A DNA stretch of 39,393 bases from CBFFRJ01 sp965644225 (GCF_965644225.1 NZ_CBFFRJ010000041.1:1-39393), one strand, 5' to 3'; positions 16,018 to 25,049 are shown, counted from the stretch's first letter. Made by a program: numbers and translations. Notes: generated from the sequence alone by a model not told the origin.

Positions 16018-16764
16018 ATGACGTTACTGGAGATCTGTTGCTACAGCGTATCCTGCGCGCTGAGTGCGCAGCAAAATGGCGCTGACCGTATCGAATTATG
16101 TGCCGCGCCGAAAGAGGGAGGGCTCACGCCGTCATTCGGCGCGCTGAAAGCGGCGCGTCAGGCGGTGACCATTCCGGTGCACCCGATTGTGCGTCCGCGC
16201 GGCGGCGATTTTTGCTACAGCGAGGCCGAATTTGCGACTATGCTCGAAGATATCCGCCTGATCCGTGACCTGGGTTTTCCCGGCGTTGTCACCGGTGTTC
16301 TGGATGAAGAAGGACAGGTGGATTTTCCACGTATGCAGTTGATTATGCAGGCATCGTCCGGGCTGGCGGTGACCTTTCATCGCGCTTTTGATATGTGTGT
16401 TGATCCCTCTCAGGCGGCAAAGACGCTGGGGCAACTAGGGGTGGCGCGTATCCTCACTTCAGGGCAACAGGCATCGGCGGAAAAAGGTATTTCAATAATT
16501 ACGGAACTAAATGCCCGGTCAGGTGTTCCAATAATAATGGCGGGCGCAGGCGTGAGAGCTGGCAATCTGGATGTCTTCCTCAATGCAGGGATCCGTGAAG
16601 TACACAGTTCGGCAGGGCAGTTAATGCCGTCGCCTATGCGTTATCGCAATACAGGATTATCGATGTCGGCAGACGCTAGCGCGGATGAATATTCCCGTTA
16701 CGTAGTGGATGGCGATGCCGTGGCGGAGATGAAAGCGAAGATCGCTCATCATTATCTGCCGTAA
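16018..16764 (+). CDS. cutC: Copper homeostasis protein CutC
   Basis: TIM-barrel protein of the CutC family. Early work in E. coli linked it to copper tolerance, although later analysis attributed much of that phenotype to other genes, so the role is unsettled. It is 248 aa from the ATG at 16018, which has a good site (agggagaga); an upstream ATG at 15988 is rejected because it adds ten residues absent from E. coli CutC. Conserved barrel motifs are DRIELCAAPKEGGLTPS, HPIVRPRGGDFCY, TFHRAFDMC, RILTSGQ and IMAGAGVRAGN. It is probably co-transcribed with yecM and ends in a strong terminator. Confidence 0.95.
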   Translation: MTLLEICCYSVSCALSAQQNGADRIELCAAPKEGGLTPSFGALKAARQAVTIPVHPIVRPRGGDFCYSEAEFATMLEDIRLIRDLGFPGVVTGVLDEEGQVDFPRMQLIMQASSGLAVTFHRAFDMCVDPSQAAKTLGQLGVARILTSGQQASAEKGISIITELNARSGVPIIMAGAGVRAGNLDVFLNAGIREVHSSAGQLMPSPMRYRNTGLSMSADASADEYSRYVVDGDAVAEMKAKIAHHYLP

Positions 16765-16814
16765 CCCGTTTTTACCGCAGCATCATGTCGCCCAATATGA
16801 TGCTTATTTGTACC

Positions 16815-16848
16815 AGGCCCCTGCAAATTCAACAGGGGCCTTTTTTTA
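16815..16848 (+). terminator. Rho-independent terminator of yecM-cutC
   Basis: aggcccctg (16815-16823) pairs perfectly with caggggcct (16833-16841) around a 9-base loop, followed by seven Ts. It lies 51 bp past the cutC stop. Confidence 0.92.
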
Positions 16849-16885
16849 TCTTTCTCCGGCATATTTCGGCCTGCGGCGGCGTTGT

Positions 16886-17857
16886 CTATGGCTTTCTGGC
16901 AATCAACACGGCGCGTACCGGGGCCGGATAGCCTTCAATGGTTTTGCTGCTGTCATCAGGATCGAGGAACTCGGCCAGCGATTCGGTCACCATCCAGTCA
17001 GTACGACGTTGTTCTTCTAATGTGGTGGTGTTGACATCAACAATTCGCACGTCCACAAATCCGCACTTTTCCAGCCAGTTTTTCAGCGCCGCAGCAGAGG
17101 GAATAAAATAGACATTACGCATCTGCGCATAGCGGTCGCCCGGTACCAGAACGCTATTTTCGTCGCCGTCGATAACCAGGGTTTCCAGCACCAGTTCGCC
17201 GTCCTGCACCAGCTGATCTTTAAGCTGCCAGAGGTGCTCCAGCGGCGAACGACGATGATACAACACCCCCATTGAGAAGACGGTATCAAAGGCGTTCAGC
17301 GCCGGGAGTTGTTCAATGCCGAGCGGCAATAGATGCGCGCGGCGATCGTCGCCCAGAAGTTTACGAATCGCTTCAAACTGATGGAGGAAAAGCTGGGTCG
17401 GATCGATACCCACGGCGAACTTCGCGCCAGCGCCGATCATGCGCCACATGTGGTAGCCACTGCCGCAGCCGACATCCAGAATCGTGCGGCCGCGCAAATC
17501 GGACAGGTGCGGCAGAACGCGATCCCATTTCCAGTCAGAGCGCCATTCGGTATTGATGTCCAGCCCGTAGAGGGAGAAGGGCCCTTTACGCCACGGCATC
17601 AAATTACGCAGATGGGTTTCAATGCGGGTAAGCTGCCCGGCGCTGAGAGGCTCTTCGCTTGTGGCAATGACGCCGTTTTGCAGATCGAGCCCGAAGGGTT
17701 TCAGCTCCGGCAGGTAATTAATGGCGCTGGTCCACTGCTTAATTTGTCCATGCACCGCCTCGCGCTGCCAGGTGGCGATTTGCGCGGGCAAAGTTTCCAG
17801 CCAGTGGGATAACGGACTGACGGCAATCTGTTGGTAAAAACGTTCAAAAGTAATCAT
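16886..17857 (-). CDS. cmoB: tRNA U34 carboxymethyltransferase CmoB
   Basis: Transfers the carboxymethyl group of carboxy-SAM to 5-hydroxyuridine at tRNA position 34, giving cmo5U, which widens codon reading. It is 323 aa, equal to E. coli CmoB. An N-terminal region of about 110 residues precedes a Rossmann methyltransferase fold with the nucleotide motif ILDVGCGSGYHMWRM, GIDPTQLFLHQFEA and FSMGVLYHRRSPLEHL. It overlaps cmoA by 4 bp (ATGA), so the two steps of the pathway are translationally coupled. Confidence 0.97.
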   Translation of the reverse strand: MITFERFYQQIAVSPLSHWLETLPAQIATWQREAVHGQIKQWTSAINYLPELKPFGLDLQNGVIATSEEPLSAGQLTRIETHLRNLMPWRKGPFSLYGLDINTEWRSDWKWDRVLPHLSDLRGRTILDVGCGSGYHMWRMIGAGAKFAVGIDPTQLFLHQFEAIRKLLGDDRRAHLLPLGIEQLPALNAFDTVFSMGVLYHRRSPLEHLWQLKDQLVQDGELVLETLVIDGDENSVLVPGDRYAQMRNVYFIPSAAALKNWLEKCGFVDVRIVDVNTTTLEEQRRTDWMVTESLAEFLDPDDSSKTIEGYPAPVRAVLIARKP

Positions 17858-18597
17858 GCGCCATTCCCTGCTTTTACGGCAACCAGCGAACCAAAGTTAA
17901 AGCACTGGAACCAGACTTCACTGTGCTCAAAGCCTGCGGTCTGCAAACGCGCTTTATGTGTGGCGACAGAATCGGTCAGCATAACGTTTTCCAGCATGCT
18001 GCGTTTCTGACTGATCTCCAGTTCGCTGTAGCCATTGGCGCGTTTAAAATCGTGATGCATATTGAACAGCAGCTCACCAACGTTTTGATCTTCGAAACTG
18101 AATTTCTCGGACAGCACCAGCGCGCCGCCTGGGTTAAGGCCCAGATAAATTTTATCAAGCAGGGCCTGACGCTCGGGTGGTTCAAGAAATTGCAGGGTGA
18201 AGTTAAGCACCACCAGCGAGGCATTCTCGATGGTGACGTCGCGAATATCTCCTTCAACGACCTGAACAGGCGTTGGCGCTTTATAGGCATCAATATGGCG
18301 ACGGCAGCGTTCAACCATGGCGGGAGAATTATCCACCGCGATAATTTTACAGCCATCATGATGTATATTGCGGCGTACAGAGAGCGTGGCAGCGCCCAAC
18401 GAACAACCCAGATCATAAATCTGCGTCTGCGTCTGCACAAATCGCTCGGCCAGCATGCCGATCATCGAAATAATATTGGAGTAACCCGGAACAGAACGCT
18501 GGATCATGTCCGGGAAGACTTCGGCAACCCGTTCGTCAAAGGTCCAGTCGCCCAGGCTGGCGATAGGCGCGGAAAATAGCGTGTCGCGGTTAGACAT
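17854..18597 (-). CDS. cmoA: Carboxy-S-adenosyl-L-methionine synthase CmoA
   Basis: Converts SAM and prephenate to carboxy-SAM, the unusual cofactor used by CmoB. The 247-aa product has the SAM-binding fold: IYDLGCSLGAATLSV (glycine-rich loop), IIAVDNSPAMVERC (acidic residue at the end of strand 2), EGDIRDV and SLVVLNFTLQFL. It is first gene of the cmoA-cmoB pair. Upstream on the minus strand the gap to yecN is only 39 bp, so transcription may come partly from the yecD-yecE-yecN side. Confidence 0.97.
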   Translation of the reverse strand: MSNRDTLFSAPIASLGDWTFDERVAEVFPDMIQRSVPGYSNIISMIGMLAERFVQTQTQIYDLGCSLGAATLSVRRNIHHDGCKIIAVDNSPAMVERCRRHIDAYKAPTPVQVVEGDIRDVTIENASLVVLNFTLQFLEPPERQALLDKIYLGLNPGGALVLSEKFSFEDQNVGELLFNMHHDFKRANGYSELEISQKRSMLENVMLTDSVATHKARLQTAGFEHSEVWFQCFNFGSLVAVKAGNGA

Positions 18598-18636
18598 AAT
18601 GTAAATACCCGGGAAAACAAAGTGGCGTATTGTGCG

Positions 18637-19032
18637 CTAACGCAGGGAGAAAACCAACTCCCATGGCATATACCACAGATTGGCAAGCACCATCAGCAGC
18701 ATTGCGCACCAGGTCGCGCTCATGGCAGAGCGTCGCCAGCGGAATAAGCGATGATGAAAAGCGTAGTAGTGCAGCAGACGTCCGGCTATTAATAGTATGC
18801 CGCAGACGTGCACCATCCAGGTTTCAGCGCCATTCATCTCCATAAACAGCAGCAGGAGTAACGCAATTGGAATGTACTCCACCGCATTGCCGTGGATACG
18901 AATGGCACTCTGCAACTCACTGAAACCGCCGTCACCATAGCTGACGCGGTATTGCATCCGCATGCGCACGACATCGAATGAAAACTTAATCAGCAGTAAC
19001 GCACCCAGCACGGCATAAAGCGCGCTAACCAT
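18637..19032 (-). CDS. yecN: MAPEG family inner-membrane protein YecN
   Basis: A 131-aa protein of the MAPEG superfamily (membrane-associated proteins in eicosanoid and glutathione metabolism), same length as E. coli YecN. It has about four helices; the conserved loop after helix 1 contains RMQYRVSYGDGG and ELQSAIRIHGNAVEYIPI, where E/R/H/N residues line the family's glutathione site. No substrate is known for YecN. It lies 83 bp after yecE on the same strand. Confidence 0.93.
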   Translation of the reverse strand: MVSALYAVLGALLLIKFSFDVVRMRMQYRVSYGDGGFSELQSAIRIHGNAVEYIPIALLLLLFMEMNGAETWMVHVCGILLIAGRLLHYYAFHHRLFRWRRSAMSATWCAMLLMVLANLWYMPWELVFSLR

Positions 19033-19115
19033 ACAAACTCCCTTTAATACCCTTCATGGAACCCGAATCATTTTGGGTATGTTATCTGACGGCGTTTCAA
19101 TGATAGGTAATCTAT

Positions 19116-19934
19116 TCAGAAAAGAGAAGATTGCTGAGGTATGGAGGGGGCATTTCCGAGCGAGGGGAGGGCGTGCTGCAAATCCGTCCATAAAGTGTCT
19201 ACCAGAACCGGAGCCTCGGCAATGTCCGGCGTATGCAGAAACAGATAAGGGGTGGTGGTTTGCTCCCAGACGGCGAGTTTTGCCAGCCATACGGCGAACA
19301 GTTGCCTGTTTTGCACCATATTATCGCTACCGATAAAACGTACCATTGGATGGCTGGCGGTCACCAGGGCGTGAACCGGGACTTTGGGCTTTTTTCGTTG
19401 TGCGTCAATAATTGCCTGATTGTGAGCCACCGCGCTATGCACCGGGCGGCTGTCGAGGATCACCCGATTGACCTTGCGCTGAAGCAGACCCCGGTTGAAC
19501 GCCTGCTCATTTTCACCTTTGGCAAAAAATTCCGGGTGACGCACTTCAACACCGTAGCTGAACTGCGTCGGTAAACTGTCGAGAAATGCCCAAAGCGCGG
19601 GCATATCGCGCGGACCAAAGGTTGCGGGGAGCTGCAGCCAGTACTGGCCGATCCGGTCTGCGAGCGGATCCATGCGGGTGAAAAACTCATGGGTCAGGTC
19701 ATCGCACTGGCGTAATGACGCCGTATGGGAAATGGTGGCCGGAAATTTAAAACAAAAGCGGAACTCATCATGGGTTTGCGCGCGCCAGCGCTGAACGATG
19801 TCGGCCTTTGGTAAGGCATACAGCGTGGTGTTTCCCTCCACACAGTTAAAGTGGCGGGCATATTCTGCAAGACCGGTGATACCCAGTCGCACCCACCTGG
19901 GGTGCGACCATTGGGGAAGTCCCAGATAGATCAT
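19116..19934 (-). CDS. yecE: DUF72 family protein YecE
   Basis: A 272-aa TIM-barrel-like protein of the DUF72 family, equal in length to E. coli YecE. It begins MIYLGLPQWSHPRWV, with family segments NTTLYALP, FRFCFKFPATISH, SYGVEVRHPEFF and VILDSRPVHSAV. Function is not established; the fold resembles sugar-phosphate or endonuclease-IV-like barrels, but that does not assign an activity. Its start overlaps the yecD stop by 4 bp. Confidence 0.93.
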   Translation of the reverse strand: MIYLGLPQWSHPRWVRLGITGLAEYARHFNCVEGNTTLYALPKADIVQRWRAQTHDEFRFCFKFPATISHTASLRQCDDLTHEFFTRMDPLADRIGQYWLQLPATFGPRDMPALWAFLDSLPTQFSYGVEVRHPEFFAKGENEQAFNRGLLQRKVNRVILDSRPVHSAVAHNQAIIDAQRKKPKVPVHALVTASHPMVRFIGSDNMVQNRQLFAVWLAKLAVWEQTTTPYLFLHTPDIAEAPVLVDTLWTDLQHALPSLGNAPSIPQQSSLF

Positions 19935-20494
19935 AGTGCGGCAAGGATCTCGTCAGTGGTACGCACGCGCCCAATGCGCGGGAAAATATGCGTCATGCTG
20001 CTCTGATGTTGCTCTGCGGTGGCCGTCGAGCAGGCATCTTCCACAACTATCAGATTGAAGCCCATCTCCCAGGCGTTACGGGCGGTGGATTCGACGCCAA
20101 TATTGGTCGCAATTCCACACAGCACAATGGTGTCGATACCGCGACGACGCAGCTGCAACTCAAGGTCTGTACCATAAAATGCGCCCCACTGGCGTTTAGT
20201 GACCTCAATATCGCTCGCCTGTTTACCAAGCGCCGCGGGGTAGTCCCACCAGTTTTCGGGTAAGGCATGGCCGCCTGCGGCATCAACCGGCTGTTTCAGC
20301 GCTTCCGCGAAATCGGCTGACCAGCCGACCCGCACCAGAATCACGGGGGAGCCATTGGCGCGAAATTTATCGGCCAGGCGAGCGGCGCGGGTGACCACCT
20401 CTGCTGCGCTGTACGGGCCTGCGCCAAAAGGGAGAATGCCTTCCTGAAGATCAATGACCACCAGGGCGGTTTTTGCACAATGAAGTTCCAGCAT
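19931..20494 (-). CDS. yecD: Isochorismatase-family hydrolase YecD
   Basis: A 187-aa cysteine hydrolase of the isochorismatase/nicotinamidase family, matching E. coli YecD (188 aa). The expected catalytic triad is visible: aspartate in LVVIDLQEG, lysine in EVTKRQWGAFYGT and cysteine in IVLCGIATNIG with the typical cis-peptide region before it. Physiological substrate unknown. It is the first gene of yecD-yecE-yecN, divergent from aspS. A typical start site (ggagtaatc) precedes the ATG at 20494. Confidence 0.93.
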   Translation of the reverse strand: MLELHCAKTALVVIDLQEGILPFGAGPYSAAEVVTRAARLADKFRANGSPVILVRVGWSADFAEALKQPVDAAGGHALPENWWDYPAALGKQASDIEVTKRQWGAFYGTDLELQLRRRGIDTIVLCGIATNIGVESTARNAWEMGFNLIVVEDACSTATAEQHQSSMTHIFPRIGRVRTTDEILAAL

Positions 20495-20629
20495 GATTAC
20501 TCCTGAAATATGAATGACATCACATTTACCTTACGCGGTATATGCGCCTGCACGGTTTACAATTTTTGTTAATTTTTGTGAGAATAGACACTAAGCGTGC
20601 AGCAAACGCGCTTACGGGCGGTATCGGGC

Positions 20630-20658
20630 TTATCGTTAGCCATTATTTCCAGTATAAT
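20630..20658 (+). promoter_or_regulatory. Candidate sigma-70 promoter of aspS
   Basis: ttatcg (20630-20635), a 17-bp spacer and a perfect tataat (20653-20658), about 100 bp before aspS. The -35 matches roughly three to four of six positions. Confidence 0.6.
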
Positions 20659-20760
20659 AGCCCCCTTTTTTCATCCAGTTGTGACATTCAGCTAAAGCTG
20701 CGATAACGTCGCCTGCACGACAGGCAACAAACAGCCTGCGGCTAAGTTAAGGGATATCTC

Positions 20761-22530
20761 ATGCGTACAGAATATTGCGGGCAACTGCGTAAGACCCATG
20801 TCGGGCAGCAGGTGACTTTGTGTGGTTGGGTCAATCGTCGTCGTGATCTCGGCAGCCTTATTTTCATTGATATGCGTGACCGTGAAGGCATCGTTCAGGT
20901 GTTCTTCGATCCAGACGCTGAGGCCTTCAAGCTGGCCTCAGAACTGCGTAATGAGTTCTGCATCCTGGTGACCGGCACCGTGCGTGCGCGTGACGAGAAA
21001 AACGTCAACAGCGATATGGCGACCGGCGAAGTGGAAGTGTTCGCCACTGAACTGACCATCATCAACCGCTCTGAGCCGCTGCCGCTGGACTCCAACCAGG
21101 TTAACACTGAAGAAGCGCGCCTGAAATACCGCTACCTGGACCTGCGTCGTCCGGAAATGGCCCAGCGCCTGAAAACCCGTGCGAAAATTACCAGCTTCGT
21201 GCGTCGTTTTATGGATGATCACGGTTTCCTCGATATCGAAACCCCAATGCTGACCAAAGCGACGCCGGAAGGCGCCCGCGATTATCTGGTGCCTTCGCGC
21301 GTACACAAAGGCAAATTCTATGCGCTGCCGCAATCCCCACAGTTGTTCAAACAGCTGCTGATGATGTCCGGCTTTGACCGCTACTACCAGATCGTTAAGT
21401 GCTTCCGTGATGAAGACCTGCGCGCTGACCGTCAGCCTGAATTCACGCAGATTGATGTTGAAACATCCTTTATGACCGCGCCTCAGGTTCGCGAAGTAAT
21501 GGAAGACCTCGTGCGTAAACTCTGGCTGGATGTTAAAGGCGTGGATCTGGGGCAGTTCCCGATCATGACCTTTGCTGAAGCGGAACGCCGTTACGGCTCA
21601 GATAAGCCAGACCTGCGTAACCCGATGGAGTTGGTTGATGTAGCCGATCTGCTCAAAGAAGTAGAGTTCGCTGTCTTTGCAGGCCCGGCAAACGATCCTA
21701 AAGGCCGTGTTGCCGCCCTGCGCGTGCCAGGCGGTGCTTCTCTGACCCGTAAGCTGATTGATGACTACGGTAACTTCGTTAAGATCTACGGTGCGAAGGG
21801 TCTGGCGTACATCAAAGTGACTGAACGCGCGAAAGGCCTGGAAGGGATCAACAGCCCGGTGGCCAAATTCCTTAACGCTGAGATCGTGGAAGCGATACTG
21901 GAACGTACTGGCGCACAGGACGGCGACATGATTTTCTTCGGCGCTGATAACAAGAAAGTGGTCGCCGATGCCCTGGGCGCACTGCGCCTGAAACTGGGTA
22001 AAGATCTCAGTCTGACCGACGAAAACGTCTGGGCGCCGCTGTGGGTTATCGACTTCCCGATGTTTGAAGACGATGGTGAAGGCGGTCTGACCGCAATGCA
22101 CCATCCGTTTACCTCACCGAAAGACATGAGCGCCGCCGAACTGAAAGCTGCGCCGGAAGATGCGGTGGCTAACGCCTACGATATGGTTATCAACGGCTAC
22201 GAAGTGGGTGGCGGTTCCGTGCGTATCCACAGCGGCGAGATGCAGCAGACAGTGTTTGGCATTCTGGGTATCAACGAACAGGAACAGCGTGAGAAATTCG
22301 GCTTCCTGCTCGACGCCCTGAAATATGGCACGCCGCCGCATGCTGGCCTGGCTTTTGGTCTGGATCGTCTGACCATGCTGCTGACAGGCACCGACAATAT
22401 TCGTGATGTTATTGCCTTCCCGAAAACCACCGCCGCCGCCTGTCTGATGACTGAAGCGCCGAGCTTTGCCAATCCGGCCTCTCTGGCTGAACTGGGTATT
22501 GACGTGGTTAAAAAGGAAGAGAAAAACTGA
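20761..22530 (+). CDS. aspS: Aspartyl-tRNA synthetase
   Basis: Class II synthetase that charges tRNA-Asp. The 589-aa product (E. coli 590) is the bacterial type: N-terminal OB-fold anticodon-binding domain (residues 1-105), catalytic domain with motif 2 FRDEDLRADRQPEFTQID, an inserted GAD domain around 290-420, and motif 3 GLAFGLDRLTMLLTG. The ATG has taaggga upstream. Its TGA is followed after one base by the nudB ATG, so aspS-nudB-yebC are probably co-transcribed. Confidence 0.98.
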   Translation: MRTEYCGQLRKTHVGQQVTLCGWVNRRRDLGSLIFIDMRDREGIVQVFFDPDAEAFKLASELRNEFCILVTGTVRARDEKNVNSDMATGEVEVFATELTIINRSEPLPLDSNQVNTEEARLKYRYLDLRRPEMAQRLKTRAKITSFVRRFMDDHGFLDIETPMLTKATPEGARDYLVPSRVHKGKFYALPQSPQLFKQLLMMSGFDRYYQIVKCFRDEDLRADRQPEFTQIDVETSFMTAPQVREVMEDLVRKLWLDVKGVDLGQFPIMTFAEAERRYGSDKPDLRNPMELVDVADLLKEVEFAVFAGPANDPKGRVAALRVPGGASLTRKLIDDYGNFVKIYGAKGLAYIKVTERAKGLEGINSPVAKFLNAEIVEAILERTGAQDGDMIFFGADNKKVVADALGALRLKLGKDLSLTDENVWAPLWVIDFPMFEDDGEGGLTAMHHPFTSPKDMSAAELKAAPEDAVANAYDMVINGYEVGGGSVRIHSGEMQQTVFGILGINEQEQREKFGFLLDALKYGTPPHAGLAFGLDRLTMLLTGTDNIRDVIAFPKTTAAACLMTEAPSFANPASLAELGIDVVKKEEKN

Positions 22531-22531
22531 T

Positions 22532-22975
22532 ATGGCTTATAAGCGTCCCGTTTCTGTCTTAGTCGTCATCTACGCCCAGGACACGAAACGGGTGCTGATG
22601 CTACAGCGACGCGATGACCCTGATTTCTGGCAGTCGGTAACCGGCAGTCTGGAAGGGGAAGAACTCGCGTCGCAGGCTGCCGCGCGTGAAGTAAAGGAAG
22701 AGGTCGCCATTGATGTCGCTCTTGAGCAACTGACCTTAGTAGACTGCCAGCGCACGGTAGAATATGAAATTTTTAGTCATTTACGTCATCGTTACGCCCC
22801 CGGTATTGAGCGCAATACGGAATCCTGGTTCTGTCTTGCACTCCCCCATGAGCGAGCCATCGTGTTCACTGAACATCTGGCTTACCGCTGGGTTGATGCG
22901 CCGCAAGCGGCAGCATTAACCAAGTCGTGGAGCAACCGACAGGCGATTGAAGAGTTTGTAATTAACGCCGCCTGA
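22532..22975 (+). CDS. nudB: Dihydroneopterin triphosphate pyrophosphatase NudB
   Basis: Nudix hydrolase that removes pyrophosphate from dihydroneopterin triphosphate in folate synthesis. I use the ATG at 22532 (MAYKRPVSVLVV, 147 aa; E. coli 150); the longer frame from 22466 only extends into aspS. The Nudix box is complete: G-SLEGE-E-LASQAAA-REVKEEVAI fits GX5EX7REUXEEXGU closely, with alanine in place of the last glycine. Its ribosome site (aaggaagag) is within the end of aspS. Confidence 0.94.
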   Translation: MAYKRPVSVLVVIYAQDTKRVLMLQRRDDPDFWQSVTGSLEGEELASQAAAREVKEEVAIDVALEQLTLVDCQRTVEYEIFSHLRHRYAPGIERNTESWFCLALPHERAIVFTEHLAYRWVDAPQAAALTKSWSNRQAIEEFVINAA

Positions 22976-23002
22976 GAAGGCGCGCTTTTTGAGGAAATAG
23001 TT

Positions 23003-23746
23003 ATGGCAGGTCATAGTAAATGGGCCAACACCAAACACCGCAAAGCGGCACAGGATGCCAAACGCGGTAAGATTTTTACCAAAATCATTCGTGAGCTGGT
23101 TACCGCAGCTCGTCTCGGCGGCGGTGATGCGGGTTCCAACCCACGTCTGCGCGCGGCGATCGACAAAGCGCTGAGTAACAACATGACGCGTGATACGCTG
23201 AACCGTGCTATCGCGCGTGGTGTCGGCGGTGACGACGATGCGAACATGGAAACCATCATTTATGAAGGTTACGGTCCTGGCGGTACAGCGGTGATGGTGG
23301 AATGTCTTTCTGACAACCGTAACCGCACCGTGGCGGAAGTGCGTCATGCCTTCAGCAAAACCGGTGGCAACCTGGGAACCGATGGTTCCGTTGCTTACCT
23401 GTTCAGCAAAAAAGGCGTCATCTCCTTCGAAAAAGGTGATGAAGACGTGATCATGGAAGCTGCGCTGGAAGCCGGTGCGGAAGACGTGATGACCTTCGAC
23501 GACGGCGCGATTGACGTCTACACCGCGTGGGAAGAAATGGGCGCAGTGCGTGATGCACTGGAAGCGGCAGGCCTGAAAGCCGACGCCGCTGAAGTCTCCA
23601 TGATCCCGTCAACCAAAGCAGATATGGATGCAGAAACTGCACCGAAACTGCTGCGTTTGATCGACATGCTGGAAGACTGCGATGACGTGCAGGAAGTTTA
23701 CCATAACGGTGAAATCTCTGATGAGGTTGCAGCGACTCTCGAATGA
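23003..23746 (+). CDS. yebC: YebC/PmpR family (TACO1-like) protein
   Basis: A 247-aa cytoplasmic protein of the YebC family. It begins MAGHSKWANTKHRKAAQDAK, the family signature, and has the three-domain YebC layout, with the conserved IIYEGYGPGG and FSKTGGNLGTDGSVAYLF. Members have been described as transcription regulators (PmpR) and, more recently, as factors aiding translation of proline-rich stretches (TACO1/YebC). Which applies here cannot be read from the sequence. A good ribosome site (gaggaaatag) precedes the ATG. It lies 31 bp before ruvC. Confidence 0.96.
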   Translation: MAGHSKWANTKHRKAAQDAKRGKIFTKIIRELVTAARLGGGDAGSNPRLRAAIDKALSNNMTRDTLNRAIARGVGGDDDANMETIIYEGYGPGGTAVMVECLSDNRNRTVAEVRHAFSKTGGNLGTDGSVAYLFSKKGVISFEKGDEDVIMEAALEAGAEDVMTFDDGAIDVYTAWEEMGAVRDALEAAGLKADAAEVSMIPSTKADMDAETAPKLLRLIDMLEDCDDVQEVYHNGEISDEVAATLE

Positions 23747-23777
23747 GACTGCATAGCCCGTTAAAAGGAGACGCGTG

Positions 23778-24299
23778 ATGTCCATCATTCTCGGTATCGA
23801 TCCGGGCTCGCGCGTCACCGGTTACGGTGTGATTCGCCAGGTAGGCAGGCAACTGACCTACCTGGGCTCAGGATGCATCCGTACCAAAGTCGACGATTTA
23901 CCGTCGCGTCTGAAGCTCATCTACGCGGGCGTGACGGAAATCATCACCCAATTCCAGCCTGATTATTTCGCTATCGAACAAGTCTTTATGGCCAAAAACG
24001 CCGACTCCGCGTTAAAGCTGGGGCAGGCGCGTGGCGTGGCGATTGTTGCTGCGGTGAATCAGGATCTTCCGGTCTTCGAATATGCCGCCCGGCAGGTCAA
24101 ACAGACGGTGGTTGGCACCGGCGCCGCCGAAAAAAGTCAGGTGCAGCATATGGTGCGGAACTTGCTAAAACTGTCGGCCAATCCGCAGGCGGATGCCGCC
24201 GATGCGCTGGCGATAGCCATAACCCATTGTCATGTCAGCCAGAATGCCATCCAGATGAGCGAATCGCGGCTGAATCTGGCCCGTGGACGGTTGCGCTAA
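23778..24299 (+). CDS. ruvC: Holliday junction endodeoxyribonuclease RuvC
   Basis: Dimeric RNase H-fold nuclease that resolves Holliday junctions in the RuvABC complex. I use the ATG at 23778 (173 aa, same as E. coli), which has aaaggag 7 bp upstream; the GTG three bases earlier is too close. Catalytic acidic residues are visible in ILGIDPGSRVTG, FAIEQVF and ADAADALAIAI. The gene is separated from ruvAB by the unfamiliar membrane-protein gene at 24328. As in E. coli it has no evident LexA box of its own. Confidence 0.97.
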   Translation: MSIILGIDPGSRVTGYGVIRQVGRQLTYLGSGCIRTKVDDLPSRLKLIYAGVTEIITQFQPDYFAIEQVFMAKNADSALKLGQARGVAIVAAVNQDLPVFEYAARQVKQTVVGTGAAEKSQVQHMVRNLLKLSANPQADAADALAIAITHCHVSQNAIQMSESRLNLARGRLR

Positions 24300-24327
24300 A
24301 AGGGCGTCAGGGGCGGTGATATTGCCA

Positions 24328-24972
24328 ATGAAAAGCGTGCTCTTTGTTCTTTTTCTCATACTCAATGGGTATGTATTAATAACGGAGTTCCACTACTATC
24401 GCGGCAGTGTTACCACCACTGGCGAGGTGACAAACCTGCACGTGACCAGCAGCAGCGAGCGGCGACTATACAACACCTGTACCCGATTTCGCGGGCGTGA
24501 AGATTGCTCTACGCTTTATGCTTACGATGTCACATGGCTGGCTGAGGGCAAAAGCTGGCACTGGCATGCTGAAAAAGAACGCACCGCGCCTGGCGTACAA
24601 ATCTGCATGCAGGTTGTTCAGGGTAATCCCCGCATTGCAAAACCCTGCGCTTCATTTTTCTTTATTAATAGCCGGATCCCTTTTCTGATGATGATCTGGG
24701 GGATTCTGGTTTTTATCGCTATTACGTATCTTATTTACCGAATCTCAGTCTCGCTGAAGCGTAAGCGGGCGAGTCTGCTGATGTACCGGGTCTGTACCAC
24801 CCGACGTCAACAATTGCTGGAGACGGACGATCCTGACGAAATCAGGCAGTTTATCGGCACTCAGTATCGGGTTTGTAATACCACCCGAAGCAGTGAAATT
24901 CTTCGCCGGGGGCGTAAAAAAATTCGCGTCGAATGCATTACTTACCATGTACGTATCAGAAAGGGACCATAA
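24328..24972 (+). CDS. Uncharacterised membrane protein, two helices flanking a cysteine-containing loop domain
   Basis: A 214-aa product from the ATG at 24328 (MKSVLFVLFLILNGYVL); the longer frame from 24283 begins inside ruvC. TM1 is about residues 3-20 and TM2 about 117-138 (LMMIWGILVFIAITYLIY), enclosing a roughly 95-residue, probably periplasmic domain with four cysteines (51, 60, 93, 107) that could form two disulfides. The cytosolic tail is basic and contains a repeated YRVC at 153 and 180. The layout recalls DUF3592-type proteins, but I cannot confirm a family. It lies between ruvC and ruvA, where E. coli K-12 carries yebB; it is not YebB. It ends 127 bp before ruvA and does not include the SOS box. 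Confidence 0.8.
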   Translation: MKSVLFVLFLILNGYVLITEFHYYRGSVTTTGEVTNLHVTSSSERRLYNTCTRFRGREDCSTLYAYDVTWLAEGKSWHWHAEKERTAPGVQICMQVVQGNPRIAKPCASFFFINSRIPFLMMIWGILVFIAITYLIYRISVSLKRKRASLLMYRVCTTRRQQLLETDDPDEIRQFIGTQYRVCNTTRSSEILRRGRKKIRVECITYHVRIRKGP

Positions 24973-25029
24973 AACTACGCCTTTTCAACAGAGGGCTCAA
25001 CTGCTGATACGTAGCGGTACGCTATTTTC

Positions 25030-25049
25030 ATCTGGATATTTATCCAGTC
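25030..25049 (+). promoter_or_regulatory. LexA (SOS) box upstream of ruvAB
   Basis: ctggatatttatccag (25032-25047) forms the CTG-N10-CAG palindrome of the LexA consensus and closely resembles the known E. coli ruvAB operator. It lies 51 bp before the ruvA GTG, so ruvAB should be DNA-damage inducible. Confidence 0.88.

Noticed and set aside
17923..18579. Plus-strand open frames opposite cmoA and cmoB (also 17333-17812)
   Set aside because: cmoA and cmoB are complete on the minus strand. The plus-strand frames have shadow-type composition and no translation signals.
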